Source: Artocarpus heterophyllus (taxonomy: Eukaryota; Streptophyta; Magnoliopsida; Rosales; Moraceae). From it: a stretch of DNA of 64,000 bases. The notes under the pieces were generated by a model that saw only the letters and a program-made list of their open reading frames with translations, was not told the origin of the DNA and did not search any database. Numbering within the stretch: position 1 is the stretch's first letter; each line of letters starts with the position of its first letter. Below, in pieces: positions 50,403-61,282 of this stretch. The DNA lies in the NCBI GenBank assembly GCA_025403435.1, contig CM046335.1:4555101-4619100 (forward strand), in the 5' to 3' direction. The position numbers and the translations under genes are program-made.

Positions 50403-51684
50403 TCTTCAAAATCAACGGTTTGTATTTCAAAGCTCCTTTTGGCTTATATGTGCATCGAGAATATATTAGAGGTAGTTAAAGAACATAAACAAAGACTACA
50501 AGCCACAACGAAACTTGACATATAAGTTAAAGATGTAGAGACTGGTCTTCGTCCCAATTTCCACCCAAGGGGATTATTGGAATTACTAGTGCGCGTTGGG
50601 ATTTTTTCTACGCATAAGTCTACCAGATGACCAATTGATTCTAATTGATGAGCTTTTCCACACAAAGTACCCCGAGATTCCGGTGGAAATGGCCAACATT
50701 TCCCCCATTGATTAGAGCCGACGGATTTTTAACAAACACACATACAGTGGTTAGCAAAATAAATCGTAACTTAATTGGTTAGCAAGGGGCAGGTGTCTGA
50801 GTTTGGTAAAGCCCTAGCCAAGTATAATCAATTAACAGCCAATGCAAAAAGAAAATCGCAATTCATCATCACCGGTGATGCATCACCACATATCTCTCAA
50901 GTAAAATTGAACAATCACATGGTGAAAAGTAGAACAAATTGGACCCACTTTGAATGCCACTTATGTGATTGTATTAGTGATAAATAGCACTTCCATTCCA
51001 AAAAGAGGATTCCATAAATTGACTGCTGCAAGACATTAGAACCTTCAAAAACACGATGGGTAACCAAAGAAGACTATGCAAGGAAACACATTTTTCCATC
51101 ATGTGTTCACTACGAATTACCGACCTAACAATCTAGCCATCAAACCATCTGCTAGTCCTGGGTTAAGAGCCACGTACTTCTAATAAACGTAAAGCTTTCA
51201 TCATCTTAAAATGAATGAGGACCATAAAATAGAGAAAATACAAGGTCGGTACATACTCGTACTAAATAAATTGAAAGATATTGTTGCAAGGAAATTGAAT
51301 GAGGACCAGCTACCTGTTTTCGGTATTGTTAAATGGTACAGGGAATTGACTAGCTACTGGAGATTGCTCAAACAAATAAAATGGGCATTCTATCAGGTTT
51401 GACCTAGCCTTTAAATTGAATTGAGTTCATTCGGCCCATGAAGAACCATGTGCAGAGGGTTGCTACGTTTGGTGATATTGTGTAACCCTGTTCACCAGGT
51501 TACATAACTTTTAGGTGGATGCATTCCAGGTGTGCTGGGCGAAAAAGATAGGATTCGTCGAACACCATCCATTCTAAATTTCCTATCCTTGAGGATTTCG
51601 CATGATAGGTGACTTGTATAACCTACAATTATCTTCTGCCAGCAACATTTCGAGACAGAATAAATCAAAGGACTTGCCAACTGT

Positions 51685-51795
51685 CGCTAGCCCAATTGGA
51701 AAGGATGGGGTGGCTTAAAGGGGAGATCTCAAATTCAAAACCTGGCATCGTATTTATTTTAAAAAAAAAAAAGAAAAAAAGAAAAAAAAAGGAAG
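51685..51795 (+). mobile_element. tRNA-derived SINE remnant
   Basis: TAGCCCAATTGG (51688-51699) fits the RNA polymerase III A box. AATTCAAAACC (51732-51742) fits a worn B box 33 bases further on. An A-rich tail with scattered G follows (51760-51790). A box, B box and A tail in this order and spacing define plant SINEs. The 5' end is uncertain. Confidence 0.55.
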
Positions 51796-52496
51796 AATGT
51801 ATCAGACACTTGTGCTAAAACTGAACCAAAGTCACCTGCACTACCAGCTGATCCAACTTGCTCGTGCAAATTGGAGCTGAAGGCAGCTGCTTTACAGGTT
51901 CAACTCAACCAAAAAAAATACAGAGCACACCAAAGTCCAGTAAAAAGTCTATCTTAAATCTCAACTATCCAGGATACTAGTACATGCTCTTCAAATCAAT
52001 GTAAAGCAGCAAATCCTGATGTCTTCCATCTAGAATTCTTTTATCCAATCAAGTAATTGTAATAGCTTCACAAAGAAATAAAATAAAATACAATAAAACC
52101 TACATGCTTTATGTAGATAGATAATTTCACCATATTCCCATCAGTACACCTATCAACATCACTTTCTACAAATAGAATACTACACAAATAAATAAACAGA
52201 TAAACTTATATGAAAATTAAGATTAAAAAATCATCATGAAAGAGTTGTGTTAGGACACTTCTTCCATCCGACCATATCCTGAGCATGGGTTAAATTTCTT
52301 TCAAATAGCCTACTTTAGCCATGGAACAGGAAATAACTAGTGTCTCTTTACTTGGAACGTGTCTTTGCAGCAAAACAAATTATGTATAAATTAAACAACC
52401 AAATGGACATCTAGATTATTTTTTCAGCAATGTAACTATGTCATAACACCTCCTCCTCAAGTAGAGATTGTCGTATTAGCATATCCTCAACCTGTT

Positions 52497-52620
52497 CTAT
52501 GTCTAGTAAACAAATCCATTCTGAAGGTTTCCTTAACGTGTCGTATATCTAGTAAACAATCCAATTTCACACTTTTTGAAACGTGCTATTCCTCGTAAAC
52601 AAATCCATTTTGAAGGGTTA
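52497..52620. repeat. Three-unit tandem repeat, about 41 bp
   Basis: Each unit has TAT(G/A)TCTAGTAAACAAATCC or a close variant, followed by TTCTGAAGG/TTTTGAAGG and AACGTG. Middle copy diverged. Confidence 0.65.
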
Positions 52621-53370
52621 CCAGAAATAGTAGAAGTACTAGTAGTGGAAGAACCCCACCTCCCATCCAATGGGTACAAAAAAATCAGATAGGCCGTTAT
52701 TTATCATATAGAACAGCATGGATGATAATGGCGGTTAAAAGAGCAAAGAGTTGAGAAGAAACAGAGGTGGCAACACTATCACTGTGTATCAAGCACACAA
52801 CTGCCGCCGAAGAATAGCTACATTAAAAGCATGGTAGACAAAATTTGGCAGTTAGAATATGGCGTTGATTGTTGATAAATGTTGACCGTTCCTTGCACAA
52901 TGGATAAAATAGACTCCAGCACAGTTATAGTAAGGACAAACATCGTCACTGGTTTAGTTAGTAAATAAACAGTCTTTTAAATTTGAAACAGATAAAATTC
53001 TAGTGAAAAATGAAGGAAACAATAGAAAATACAAGGATGGTAAGTGTGTCCTGGTTCATCCGCCCTACTTCTGTTCATCAGGCTCATACAATCAGCCATA
53101 TAAATTGAGAGAGAGAGTAAAAGCATAGTGCTAGTATATATTATTTCCTTATCATGTATGAGGGTCATGCAAAAAAAAGAGTTCGATGTGATTGTCAAAC
53201 ACGTGACAAGGAAATAAAAGACGCAACATAAAAAAGCAAAACATTGGACAAACAAAAGCATATAGCACTTGGACACTCTCAAACAACAACAGGGTAATCA
53301 ATGATGCAAGTTAAACGCGTTTATAATACAGAAGTTGTTTTGGTCACAAATGCACATTAATGTGTTGAAA

Positions 53371-53458
53371 CTAATCCTCTATATATCAATTGGCATTCAT
53401 CATTCGCAATACTACTAATCCTCTATCTTTCAATTGGTTTTCATCATTCGCAATACTA
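53371..53458. repeat. Two-unit tandem repeat, 44 bp
   Basis: CTAATCCTCTATATATCAAT...CGCAATACTA at 53371-53414 is repeated at 53415-53458 with four differences. Confidence 0.8.
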
Positions 53459-53614
53459 AAAGAATGACGGGAACGTACAAAACCTATTTAACAGAAATCC
53501 ATTCGACACTAGTAAAATCGTCATAATCATGATCATGTCAAATCAATGTTCTTAGCGTCTTCCCTATTGCCTCCACATGATAAATTGCAAAGTATAAATT
53601 GAATTTGCACATAC

Positions 53615-53698
53615 CTCTTGCAGTGGATACCAAAAGAAGCACCACTTCCAAATGCAGATTGTCATTCCAACAGCTCCTAATTGTCCCTTCTTGCTCAT
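53615..53698 (-). other. Exon-like tail of the cysteine-array gene with short open frame
   Basis: Just downstream of the stop at 53735, the minus strand reads an ATG (53698-53696) and 28 open codons ending MTICIWKWCFFWYPLQE. It then meets a strong donor, GAG followed by GTATGTGC (53614-53607). The donor suggests an intron in the 3' UTR of the gene at 53735-54391, or the first coding exon of a separate small hydrophobic protein. No downstream exon was identified. Confidence 0.35.
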
Positions 53699-53734
53699 TT
53701 CCTTTAAAACAAAATGAACTGTAAGCTCCAGTAA

Positions 53735-54391
53735 TTAGAACCTCACAACTTCGCTAGCTCCCAAAATGGAATCAACATCAGTACTAGAGCCAAGCAATTC
53801 ACTCGCCCGATAATTCGTTGCACCAAATTCTCTGTCCGACAATCCCAAGCAGACCAAACGACTAAATCCAATCAAATCGATCCACAAACCTTTATCCGCC
53901 ATAGTCGTCCAACAAACCAACTTCTCAGCCTGCTTCGGACTCAAATCGCCAGCCCTAGCTGCGATCCTGGAGTCCCTAAACGACTTCAAGCACCTCTCCC
54001 TCGCGAAGCCGCCGCACTTCTCCTTCGCCACCGCCAAACAGCCCTCCATCTCCCGCTCCTCGCACTCCTCCCTCTCCTTCAAATCCGAAGCCCTAAAACC
54101 GCCCAGCGACCGCCACCAAGGCGGCTTGCACTTGCTCGACGCCGTCATCGCGCACCCGATCCTCGCCCCGGCCTCGCACTGCTCCGCGATCTTCGACTCG
54201 CAGGCTCGGTACGCATTACGCCAAGCCCTGGCGTCTCGGAACGCGAGGACGTACGAACCGGCCGATGGGTCGTCGCCCGGTCCGGACCGAACCGGGCCGC
54301 GGAGCAAGGGAACCGGCCGGTCGAAGGCGATAGTCGTCGAGGAGGCAGAGTACTCCTCGAGATCTTGTGGAGGTGGCGAGGGTGGTTCCAT
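53735..54391 (-). CDS. GC-rich single-exon protein of unknown function with two CX7C arrays (218 aa)
   Basis: One uninterrupted frame of 218 codons with strong GC bias against AT-rich flanks, a clear sign of a real gene. I do not recognise a characterised family; it reads like a conserved plant protein. The N-terminal 45 residues are Pro/Ser/Gly-rich and probably disordered. The middle is charged and helical, with cysteines at 64, 72, 80, 88 and again at 110, 118, 126, 134, each exactly eight apart. PWWRSLGG lies between the two runs and two further Cys are at 160 and 181. No signal peptide or membrane segment is evident. The regular cysteines suggest helices joined by disulfides or a metal site, similar in logic to CX9C proteins of the mitochondrial intermembrane space, but this is inference. 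The start is the first ATG after the AT-rich flank; the minus-strand flank lacks further upstream ATGs in frame nearby. Confidence 0.8.
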   Translation of the reverse strand: MEPPSPPPQDLEEYSASSTTIAFDRPVPLLRGPVRSGPGDDPSAGSYVLAFRDARAWRNAYRACESKIAEQCEAGARIGCAMTASSKCKPPWWRSLGGFRASDLKEREECEEREMEGCLAVAKEKCGGFARERCLKSFRDSRIAARAGDLSPKQAEKLVCWTTMADKGLWIDLIGFSRLVCLGLSDREFGATNYRASELLGSSTDVDSILGASEVVRF

Positions 54392-55884
54392 GGTCGGGCG
54401 TTTTGGGTTTTACGTAGAAGCTAAGCAAAATTTTGGAGATTTTTCTGTTGAAGTGAAAATGAAATTTGGAATTTCCGGAAATGAAATTGGGTTCAGGTTT
54501 CGCTTTTTGATTTGGGAAAGTAACGCTGGTTGGTAAATTGCGTTTTTGTATATTTCATTTGGAATTGGCGCAGTTGCGCACTTACACAGGGTAAATTAGC
54601 AGCACATAACGACAAGATAAAAATCAGTACAAGACTTTCTCATCGTAGACCATCAAAATGGATAAAGAAAGTTCCATCGCAAAAAAATGGATAAAAGAGT
54701 TATTCTCAAAAAATAAAAAATAAAAAAAAAGTTGCGTTTTAAGTCAAAGAACATTAAACTTATTTTCATTTATGTCTATATCACTATATTAAAGTGGCCA
54801 ACTTCTCTAATTAAAACCGAAAAAATATACCTATTAATAGATATTACTCATTCAACTATTAGATTTATATAAAATAATTTTGATTTTATATAAGAGTTTC
54901 ATAATGATAACGTAGGCCAACAATGAGGATTCTCACTAAAAATCCTCGTTAAAGTATGGCATTGTCCTTTCTTTTGTTTTTGACAGGGAAAAATAGAATA
55001 ATAGAAGTAAAAATTAAGTGGCTTTTTAGTAAATATTTAGAGTCATATTTTTAAAACAACTTAAATAAGTCAAATTAGTTTTAAAATTTTTTTAACATGC
55101 AAGTAAAAGTGTTATAATATAATTTATGATGTCTTGTTAAAACTCTAATGTAGGTTTTAAATACTATTTTCTAAGTGTTTTTTTAAATTAAATTTTGTGG
55201 TTTGGAAAAACTCTTTTTCAACTCTTATGAAAACATATGGATGATTTAAACACTTAAACAAATAGGCTCTATATTCAGTTGTATAACTTTTATCATTCGT
55301 TTGATATTTATTTTTAAAAGGTTAAACTGGTTAACAAATTTTCTGCTTTGTCACAAAATCTAACATGAATCACGTAATAATTTCGAGCGATATTAAAAAA
55401 AGCTTATTTTAAAAAATAAAAAATTTAAAATGTTATAAGAATGCCTAGAAAAACACCCATCTATATATTTTTTTCTTTTTTATAAAATTTTCATGTGCGT
55501 TTTGATTTTCTTTATCATTTTTCTCTTTTATAACATCTGTGCTTTATTCAAAGATGTTAACAGGATGGAATTAAGACAGGGTAGTCGTCTTGTGAACGCA
55601 TGTCGTAAAGAAAAACAAGCCCCATCCTGTCCCATCAACGTGCATAAAATTAGCAGTGTATAGGTCGAGTTTTACCGTCATGTGTTCAAGGTACTCACCA
55701 TACTTTGTTTATTGAATTAATTATTTTTATTATAAAATAAATAAATAAATAAATACCACTTATGTAAGACTATAAGTTAAAAATAAAAGAAAATTATATT
55801 TTTAAAATTTGTATAGATATTATGTAATATTACTTATTCTTAAAATTATATATATTATAGCATTTCATATACAATATATTTAAA

Positions 55885-56045
55885 GAGTGTTTAGCAAAAA
55901 TCTGTTCTTACAAAATTCTTTTGTTGTAATAGCATAAAACTCTCATATGTTACAGTGATTAAAAAAATAAACTACAATGTAAAGCTCTTACATGCTACAG
56001 TTTTCAATTCAAAAGTTTTAATTTTAACTACTCTTCCTAAACATC
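55885..56045. mobile_element. MITE copy 8
   Basis: GAGTGTTTAGC at the left and CTAAACATCC at the right are inverted ends. Cores GCATAAAACTCTCATATGTT and AATGTAAAGCTCTTACATGC lie inside in reverse orientation. One of the best kept copies. Confidence 0.55.
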
Positions 56046-56559
56046 CTATTAATTTAGGAATATAATATTACTAAATAGAAGGATAAACTAAAAATAAGGT
56101 CAGGGACATTTAAACCCTTATCATCCCATAACCCGTCATGGGTTACTCTTTTAACTTATTTACAATCCTAATCTATTTAAAAATAGATTTTTCTCGTCCC
56201 ATTTAAGACAGGTCCTACAAATAAATAAGTTCGTTTGTAAAATTATCATCTCAAATTTTATCTTCACGGCAAATTTTGTTTGTAAATAATCGATTTATTG
56301 ATAGAGGAGTTAAAAGAGTATGCTACAAAAAGGTTAAGAAACCTTTTTCTTAACCTTTTAAAATTAATAATGAAATCAAAGTGAAACAAGCAGGCAGCTA
56401 AATGTATTTGGGCATATTGATAAAAATAACTTAAAAATTAATTTTATCCTCTGTGTATGGTTTTTTTTTTTTATTTTCCAATAACACAGGAGTAGCATGG
56501 GAAGAGGGTAAAATGCCAATGAGTCCATTGGTAGCTTTGTGCCTTACCTCGTGGGATTT

Positions 56560-57090
56560 GCCGTTAGTTCCCGAAAAATTTTTGTGTCGTTTCGGTATAA
56601 AAGAGAAACGTTTGTCGTTCATGTAGGACTATACGACAAAACATTTTAGTAAAGAGTCTGTTGTCGTTTTAGGGTGGAAGTACGTGTAGTTTGTGTTTTT
56701 AAGCTTAAAAGGCTGTTGGAAAAAGAGAGTCTAAACCAACTTTTTAGTTATAAATAGTATAAAACTCTCATATGTTATAATAAAAATAAAAAATTACTAT
56801 AATATGAAGCTCTCACATGTTACAGTAAAAATATTTTAACCAATGGTTATAAGCATCATGTCAAACACCCTTTGTATAGTCTGAAACTATGACGTGTTTT
56901 TCACAATAATTTTGATGTCGCCTAAGGTTAAAATGACTTGCCGTTTGGTGTCAAAACTTAAATTATCTGTAAGTTTCATAATTTAGCCGTGTTTTTTTCA
57001 AGAAAGTTATTCGGCTAAAAAATTCGTTTTCATTTCAACATAGAGGCGACTTGTTATTTATTCTCTGTAGTTTGCAGTCGTTTAATTTCC
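56560..57090. repeat. Second region of GTCGTTT/ACGAC repeats
   Basis: Degenerate words in both orientations (TGTGTCGTTTCGG, TTTGTCGTTCATG, TATACGACAAAA, TGTTGTCGTTTTAGG, GACTTGCCGTTTGG, GGCGACTTG). They resemble the array at 43230-44000. Interrupted by MITE copy 9. Confidence 0.4.
56711..56874. mobile_element. MITE copy 9
   Basis: GGCTGTTGGAAAAAGAG ... TGTCAAACACCC ends. Cores AGTATAAAACTCTCATATGT and AATATGAAGCTCTCACATGT. Inserted inside the second GTCGTTT repeat region. Confidence 0.55.
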
Positions 57091-57503
57091 TCCAGTTTGG
57101 TATTGTAAGCACTCAATAATGCATATTTATAGTTGTCGATTCAACCGCATTATCAATAATTGTATAATTTAAAATCTTAAATTTTTAAATTAAAAATTGA
57201 GATTCAACTTACAAATAATGATGCTAAACATCACATAATAATAAAAGACAGGTCCATAACATAAGTCATAAGAAGAAGCTCAAGAGAAAATAACTAATTA
57301 GATATATTACATATGTTCTAATTTTTATTTTTATTTTTTGGAATTGGTATATATAATCATACAGATACACAACAAAAAGAAAACAACTGTAAGTGTAGTT
57401 ATTAACAAAAAAAAGTATAAGATCAGTCATGAAAAAAACTAATAAAAAAGGAGTAACACTATTGGTTATAAAAACATTTTCAAATATATATATATATATA
57501 AGA

Positions 57504-57638
57504 TTAGGTCAGCATCATAATTCTGGCAAATTCCTCGTAGCTGACTTGACCATCACCGTCCAAATCAGCTTCTTTAATCATCTGTTCAGCCTCTTCATCC
57601 GTCAATCTTTCTCCCAAGTTAATCATCACTTGTCTCAA
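57504..57638 (-). CDS. Last exon of a calmodulin-like gene (EF-hand 4), partial
   Basis: Minus strand has an acceptor (TTGTGTAG) at 57640-57639, then 44 codons and TAA (57506-57504). The product starts [20 protein letters not shown] and continues through the EF-hand loop [12 protein letters not shown] to end ARIMMLT. Loop positions 1, 3, 5 and 12 are D, D, D and E, so Ca2+ binding would be intact. The intron just before LRQVM is where CML8/CML11-type calmodulin-like genes have one. Exons for EF-hands 1-3 are not found in the 6 kb to the right, which is full of transposon sequence. Either the intron is very long, or this is an orphan exon. Confidence 0.7.
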   Translation of the reverse strand: MRQVMINLGERLTDEEAEQMIKEADLDGDGQVSYEEFARIMMLT

Positions 57639-57699
57639 CTACACAATACAGAATAAAAATAAAAAATAAAAAACAATCTGATTGGTTATAATTCTTTAA

Positions 57700-58150
57700 A
57701 ATTAAGAAGCACTAACACGAAAAGATAAAATGTAAGCAATCAATATAGCTTTGGTCATGATTGAAAAAAGTATAAAACAATCAACTTATAAGTAGTTTCA
57801 CACTAGTTATAGGGTCATCATAACTTACATATCCACGCAATGTTTAATGTAGTGAACCTTTTTCAGCGTTTTTCTTTTTCCCCAATGACAATGAGAACCA
57901 AAAAAAAAATAGTGTTTAGGAAGTATGATTATGACATAAAATTTTGAATAACACATAAGCACTTTACATTATAAGTTTTTTTTTTCCTAATTACTGTAAC
58001 GGTGAAATTAAGAAGCACTTAGACGAAAAGATAAAACGTAAGCAATCAATATAGCTTTGGTCATGATCAAAAAAAGTGTAAAGCAATCAACTTATAATTA
58101 GTTTCACACTTCTTAAAGTGTGATCGTAGCCTATACATCCATGCAATGTT
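57700..58150. repeat. Segmental tandem duplication next to the calmodulin-like exon
   Basis: The block 57700-57849 (ATTAAGAAGCACT...AAGCAATCAATATAGCTTTG) recurs at 58013-58150 with about 90% identity. The adjoining block 57850-58000 (CGTTTTTCTTTTTCCCCAAT...) recurs at 58620-58770. The second copy is split by the solo LTR at 58152-58610, so duplication preceded that insertion. Confidence 0.75.
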
Positions 58151-58151
58151 A

Positions 58152-58610
58152 TGTTGGAAAATAATTTTTTCATGTGGGCCTACATATGTAAGTAAATGTG
58201 TTATTTAATGTTATTTTAAGGTAAAGTTTAAATTAAAGTGATATAATTAAGATAGAGTTAAAAGGTTTTTTTGGGTATTAATATAATGTATGTGTTATTA
58301 TTATTATTATTATTATTATTATATGTATAGATACTAATTTGCTATTTTAGATTTTATGATAAACAAAACTATAAATACATTAAAATAACTAAAGAAAGTT
58401 ATTTATTCTGGTTATGGTCCTTAATTTTCATACGTATTATTTCATTTAAGAAATCTATGCTTCTCTGAAATCTCATCTTCAAAAAAGTTTCAAGAAATAC
58501 GTATTGGATTGGAAGACAATAACTCACAACGATCTAAAATCATGAATCAAAGTACCTTCTACAATTCATAATGATTATTTTGGTGGATTATGATTAAATT
58601 TGTTCCTACA
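58152..58610. mobile_element. Solo LTR, 459 bp, with perfect 5-bp target duplication
   Basis: Begins TGTTGGAAAATAAT and ends TTTGTTCCTACA, a TG...CA unit with short inverted ends of Copia style. TGTTA flanks both sides (58147-58151 and 58611-58615). Inside are an (ATT)n run (58290-58322) and a TATAAATA box (58371-58378). The flanking sequence continues the older duplicated block without interruption, confirming the boundaries. No internal retrotransposon region remains, so it arose by LTR-LTR recombination. Confidence 0.85.
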
Positions 58611-58699
58611 TGTTATTGTCGTGAATCTTTTTTGGTGTTTTTCTTTTTCTCCAATAACAACAAGAAACGAATATGATATTTGAGAAGTATGATTAGAAT

Positions 58700-58832
58700 A
58701 TAAAATTTTAAACTGAAATTGTACTATGTGAGGGTTTTACATTACATTTTTTTTCTAATTACTGTAACGGATGAAAACTTTATACTATAATAACTAAAAG
58801 CTTTGATTAAAACTGATTTTACCAAACATTAT
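58700..58832. mobile_element. MITE copy 10
   Basis: Core TTGTACTATGTGAGGGTTTT and second core CTGTAACGGATGAAAACTTT; right end TTTTACCAAACATT. A shortened version of the same piece is present in the first copy of the duplication (57950-58005). Confidence 0.4.
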
Positions 58833-58886
58833 TAAAACATTAACACGGAAATAGATTTTCGTCATATTAGAATAATGGTAATTATA

Positions 58887-61240
58887 TGTAACGCCCCTAT
58901 ATGGGGGTTAACAGTTTTTAATGAGATAAAATAAAAATAAATAATAAAAGTAAAACCTTAAAGATTAAAATTTGCCCGGGACTTAAATGAAAACTCTCAA
59001 CTCAAAAATAAAAATATAAACGATAAATAAACCACAGTTTTAATGTAGCACCTTAAATTTAATAATATAAACTGTTGTCATCATCATTTTAACCCTCAAC
59101 ACATTGTAATACAGTCACAGAAAGTAACAATTGATGCTTACATTATCATGAAGAACATTCTCAACAATTGAAGCAGTCCCAATGTAATATAGCTACATCA
59201 CTTCCTCAACTATATTTCTCGTAGTCACCTCACACTTAGTGAGTCCTGAAAAGATAAAAATATAAGGGTATGAGCAACACTATGCTCAGTAGAGAAAGCC
59301 ATTACTCACCTCTATCATTACCACATTAAAATCTGCATGGTCAGTAAGTCACATCATATTCCAGATTATGAGGTTTATTATGATCACATCTTATGGATAC
59401 CGTAGTTAATCATTACCAAGTGTCATAATTACACATTTATACAAATATTACCAATCATCATTGTTCCTAGGTATCCATGTTAAATTGAGTATCACTCAAC
59501 TCATCGAAACCCAAATGGGCGCACTTGATCACCCTATAAACATTCCAAGGGTGTTCCGGTGAGGGGACATCAAGCCCCGAGTCCTCACCAAATCAATTCC
59601 TGTACAGTGTGTTCTGGGACTTTCAACCCAAGGAAGCGTCATCACCTTCCCCCTATTTTACCTTTTAGGGTATTCATGCCCAAGGACGTAACCGTCGCCC
59701 TTTTCATGTCTCACAATTTCTCTATATTAAATCATTATTAATAGAGTTAATTTTCCTAACCATGCTTCTCAATTTATAACATGTGTCAATTCATTATGTT
59801 CCTCGCCGTACAATACAAGACGAGTCCATGTCACAGTTTCATATGTGATACACATATAATATCAGTTCAACATAGATATATATATATTGCGGCAAAACAA
59901 TCAATTTTAATTCTATAAAAACCTCACAAAAGATGAGTAATAGAATCCCTACCTTTCAAGCTTATCAACAGTCTCTTAATCCTGGAATCAATTAACGTTA
60001 GCTCCATACTCCCTTGATCCTAAGGCGTGCATAAGGACAATTAAAACTAAAGCACAACATACAACTACATTCATAAATAAATCATGTGTAAACCTATCTT
60101 ACTAGTATGCCATTAAAGCTTTTATATAAATCTCTTTTGAATACCACAGTAAACAATTTTTGTCTTAACACAATATAAAATGTGAACAAGTAATCTATAT
60201 GTTTTAGTCCCTAATAAGATTCATCAATCACTTAGGATAATATTGGAAAGGTTGCAAGACATTAAAGAATTAGGTGGTGAGCAAAGATGGGTTCTTGGTT
60301 CAGGTTAGCAGCTGGTATACCATAACAAACTGGCAGATTTACTAGTTTCCAATACAAAAATTGAATAATTCTTAGAAAATAAAATACAACTCCGATTTAG
60401 GTTTATGATAGCTCGTTAGAAAGCCTAGGATGCTACTTTTCAAATATGCAAACCAATTCATAAAATTCATTTTAATTTAATCTTAGAATTTCAAGAAATA
60501 ACCACTGCCCATAGGGGTATTACAAAGTTTAACAATATAAATTTTCTGTCTAGGGCATATACACTTAGACTTCATACATATGCTCCAAAATAGCAACAAA
60601 CATATACTTAGGTTTAAGAACGCAAATTTGAATAATCCTTTAGTATAAAAGAAAATTTATAAATGAAAGACTAAATTTGTTCATAAGATTCTAACCTCGG
60701 ATTATGGTTAGTTGGAAGCTTGAAATGGCTTCAAAACAGGTTCCTTTACTTCGGTATGACTGAAATTCTTGCTCAAATGGAGGTGATGGTGGCTGATTTT
60801 TATGGCTGCCTTGAAGAAGTTCTCTAAGTATTTTGCTTCAGCAAAGAAATGAGAAGAAGAGTGTGGGAACCGTGGAAGAGAAAGGAAGAAAAGATGAAGT
60901 CTTTGAAGAGAAGTGATAGAAACAATTATAGAGGAGACATGTTGAAGCATGTCACGGAGGAAATAAAGAAAATGAGGGTCAAGAGTAGTTGGAAAAGATA
61001 TCCTTATGTCTCATCTAAAGACTTTAACACATATAATGCCAATATGACATTTTTGAGATTTATTAGAAGTTCTAAGGCTTTTTAGTAATCATACTAAATA
61101 AATATAGGAGAATTTTAGAAAATTTAAAAATAGATAAAAATAAATATTATAAAATAAATTTAAATGAAGCAATTTTTTTTTATACATTAAAAATTAATTT
61201 AATTACCTCAATACCCGTTAGGAGAATAACGGGTGTCACA
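58887..61240 (-). mobile_element. Gypsy-type LTR, 2.35 kb (3' LTR on the minus strand)
   Basis: On the minus strand the unit begins TGTGACACCCGTTATTC (61240 downward) and ends GGGGCGTTACA (58887), giving TG...CA termini with inverted CACCC/GGGCG ends of the kind seen in Tekay/Del chromovirus LTRs. Just outside its start lies a polypurine tract. Directly upstream of that is GAAATTTCGAGGACGAAATT, the phrase that normally closes the pol region of these elements. Only this LTR is in the window; a 5' LTR would lie beyond 64000. Several open frames inside (e.g. 60708-60950 minus) are typical LTR noise. The target duplication cannot be tested without the other end. Confidence 0.5.
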
Positions 61241-61282
61241 GCTCTACCCCCCTTAAAGAAATTTCGTCCTCGAAATTTCAAT
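61241..61282 (-). promoter_or_regulatory. Polypurine tract and pol-end remnant of the gypsy element
   Basis: Minus strand reads AAATTTCTTTAAGGGGGGTA then GAGC directly before the LTR start. The purine run is the usual primer for plus-strand DNA synthesis. In frame upstream it spells IAELKFRGRNFFKGG, the expected tail. Confidence 0.5.

Larger units (their letters stand above)
50403..53600. other. Non-coding region left of the cysteine-array gene
   Basis: No recognisable coding exon. It holds a SINE-like unit (51685-51795), a three-unit tandem repeat (52497-52620) and a two-unit repeat (53371-53458). Its less extreme AT content and position downstream of the minus-strand gene fit a long 3' intron or UTR, but this is inference. 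Confidence 0.35.
54545..57500. other. AT-rich intergenic DNA, no gene recognised
   Basis: Holds MITE copies 8 and 9 and a patch of GTCGTTT-type repeats. All open frames are short and unlike known proteins. Confidence 0.5.

Noticed and set aside
54126..54536. 136-codon plus-strand frame over the cysteine-array gene
   Set aside because: Antisense of a GC-rich gene, where stop codons are rare on all frames; its C-terminal part runs into AT-rich leader sequence.
60708..60950. 80-codon minus-strand frame inside the 2.35-kb LTR
   Set aside because: LTRs of this type often hold such frames; no domain and no start context.
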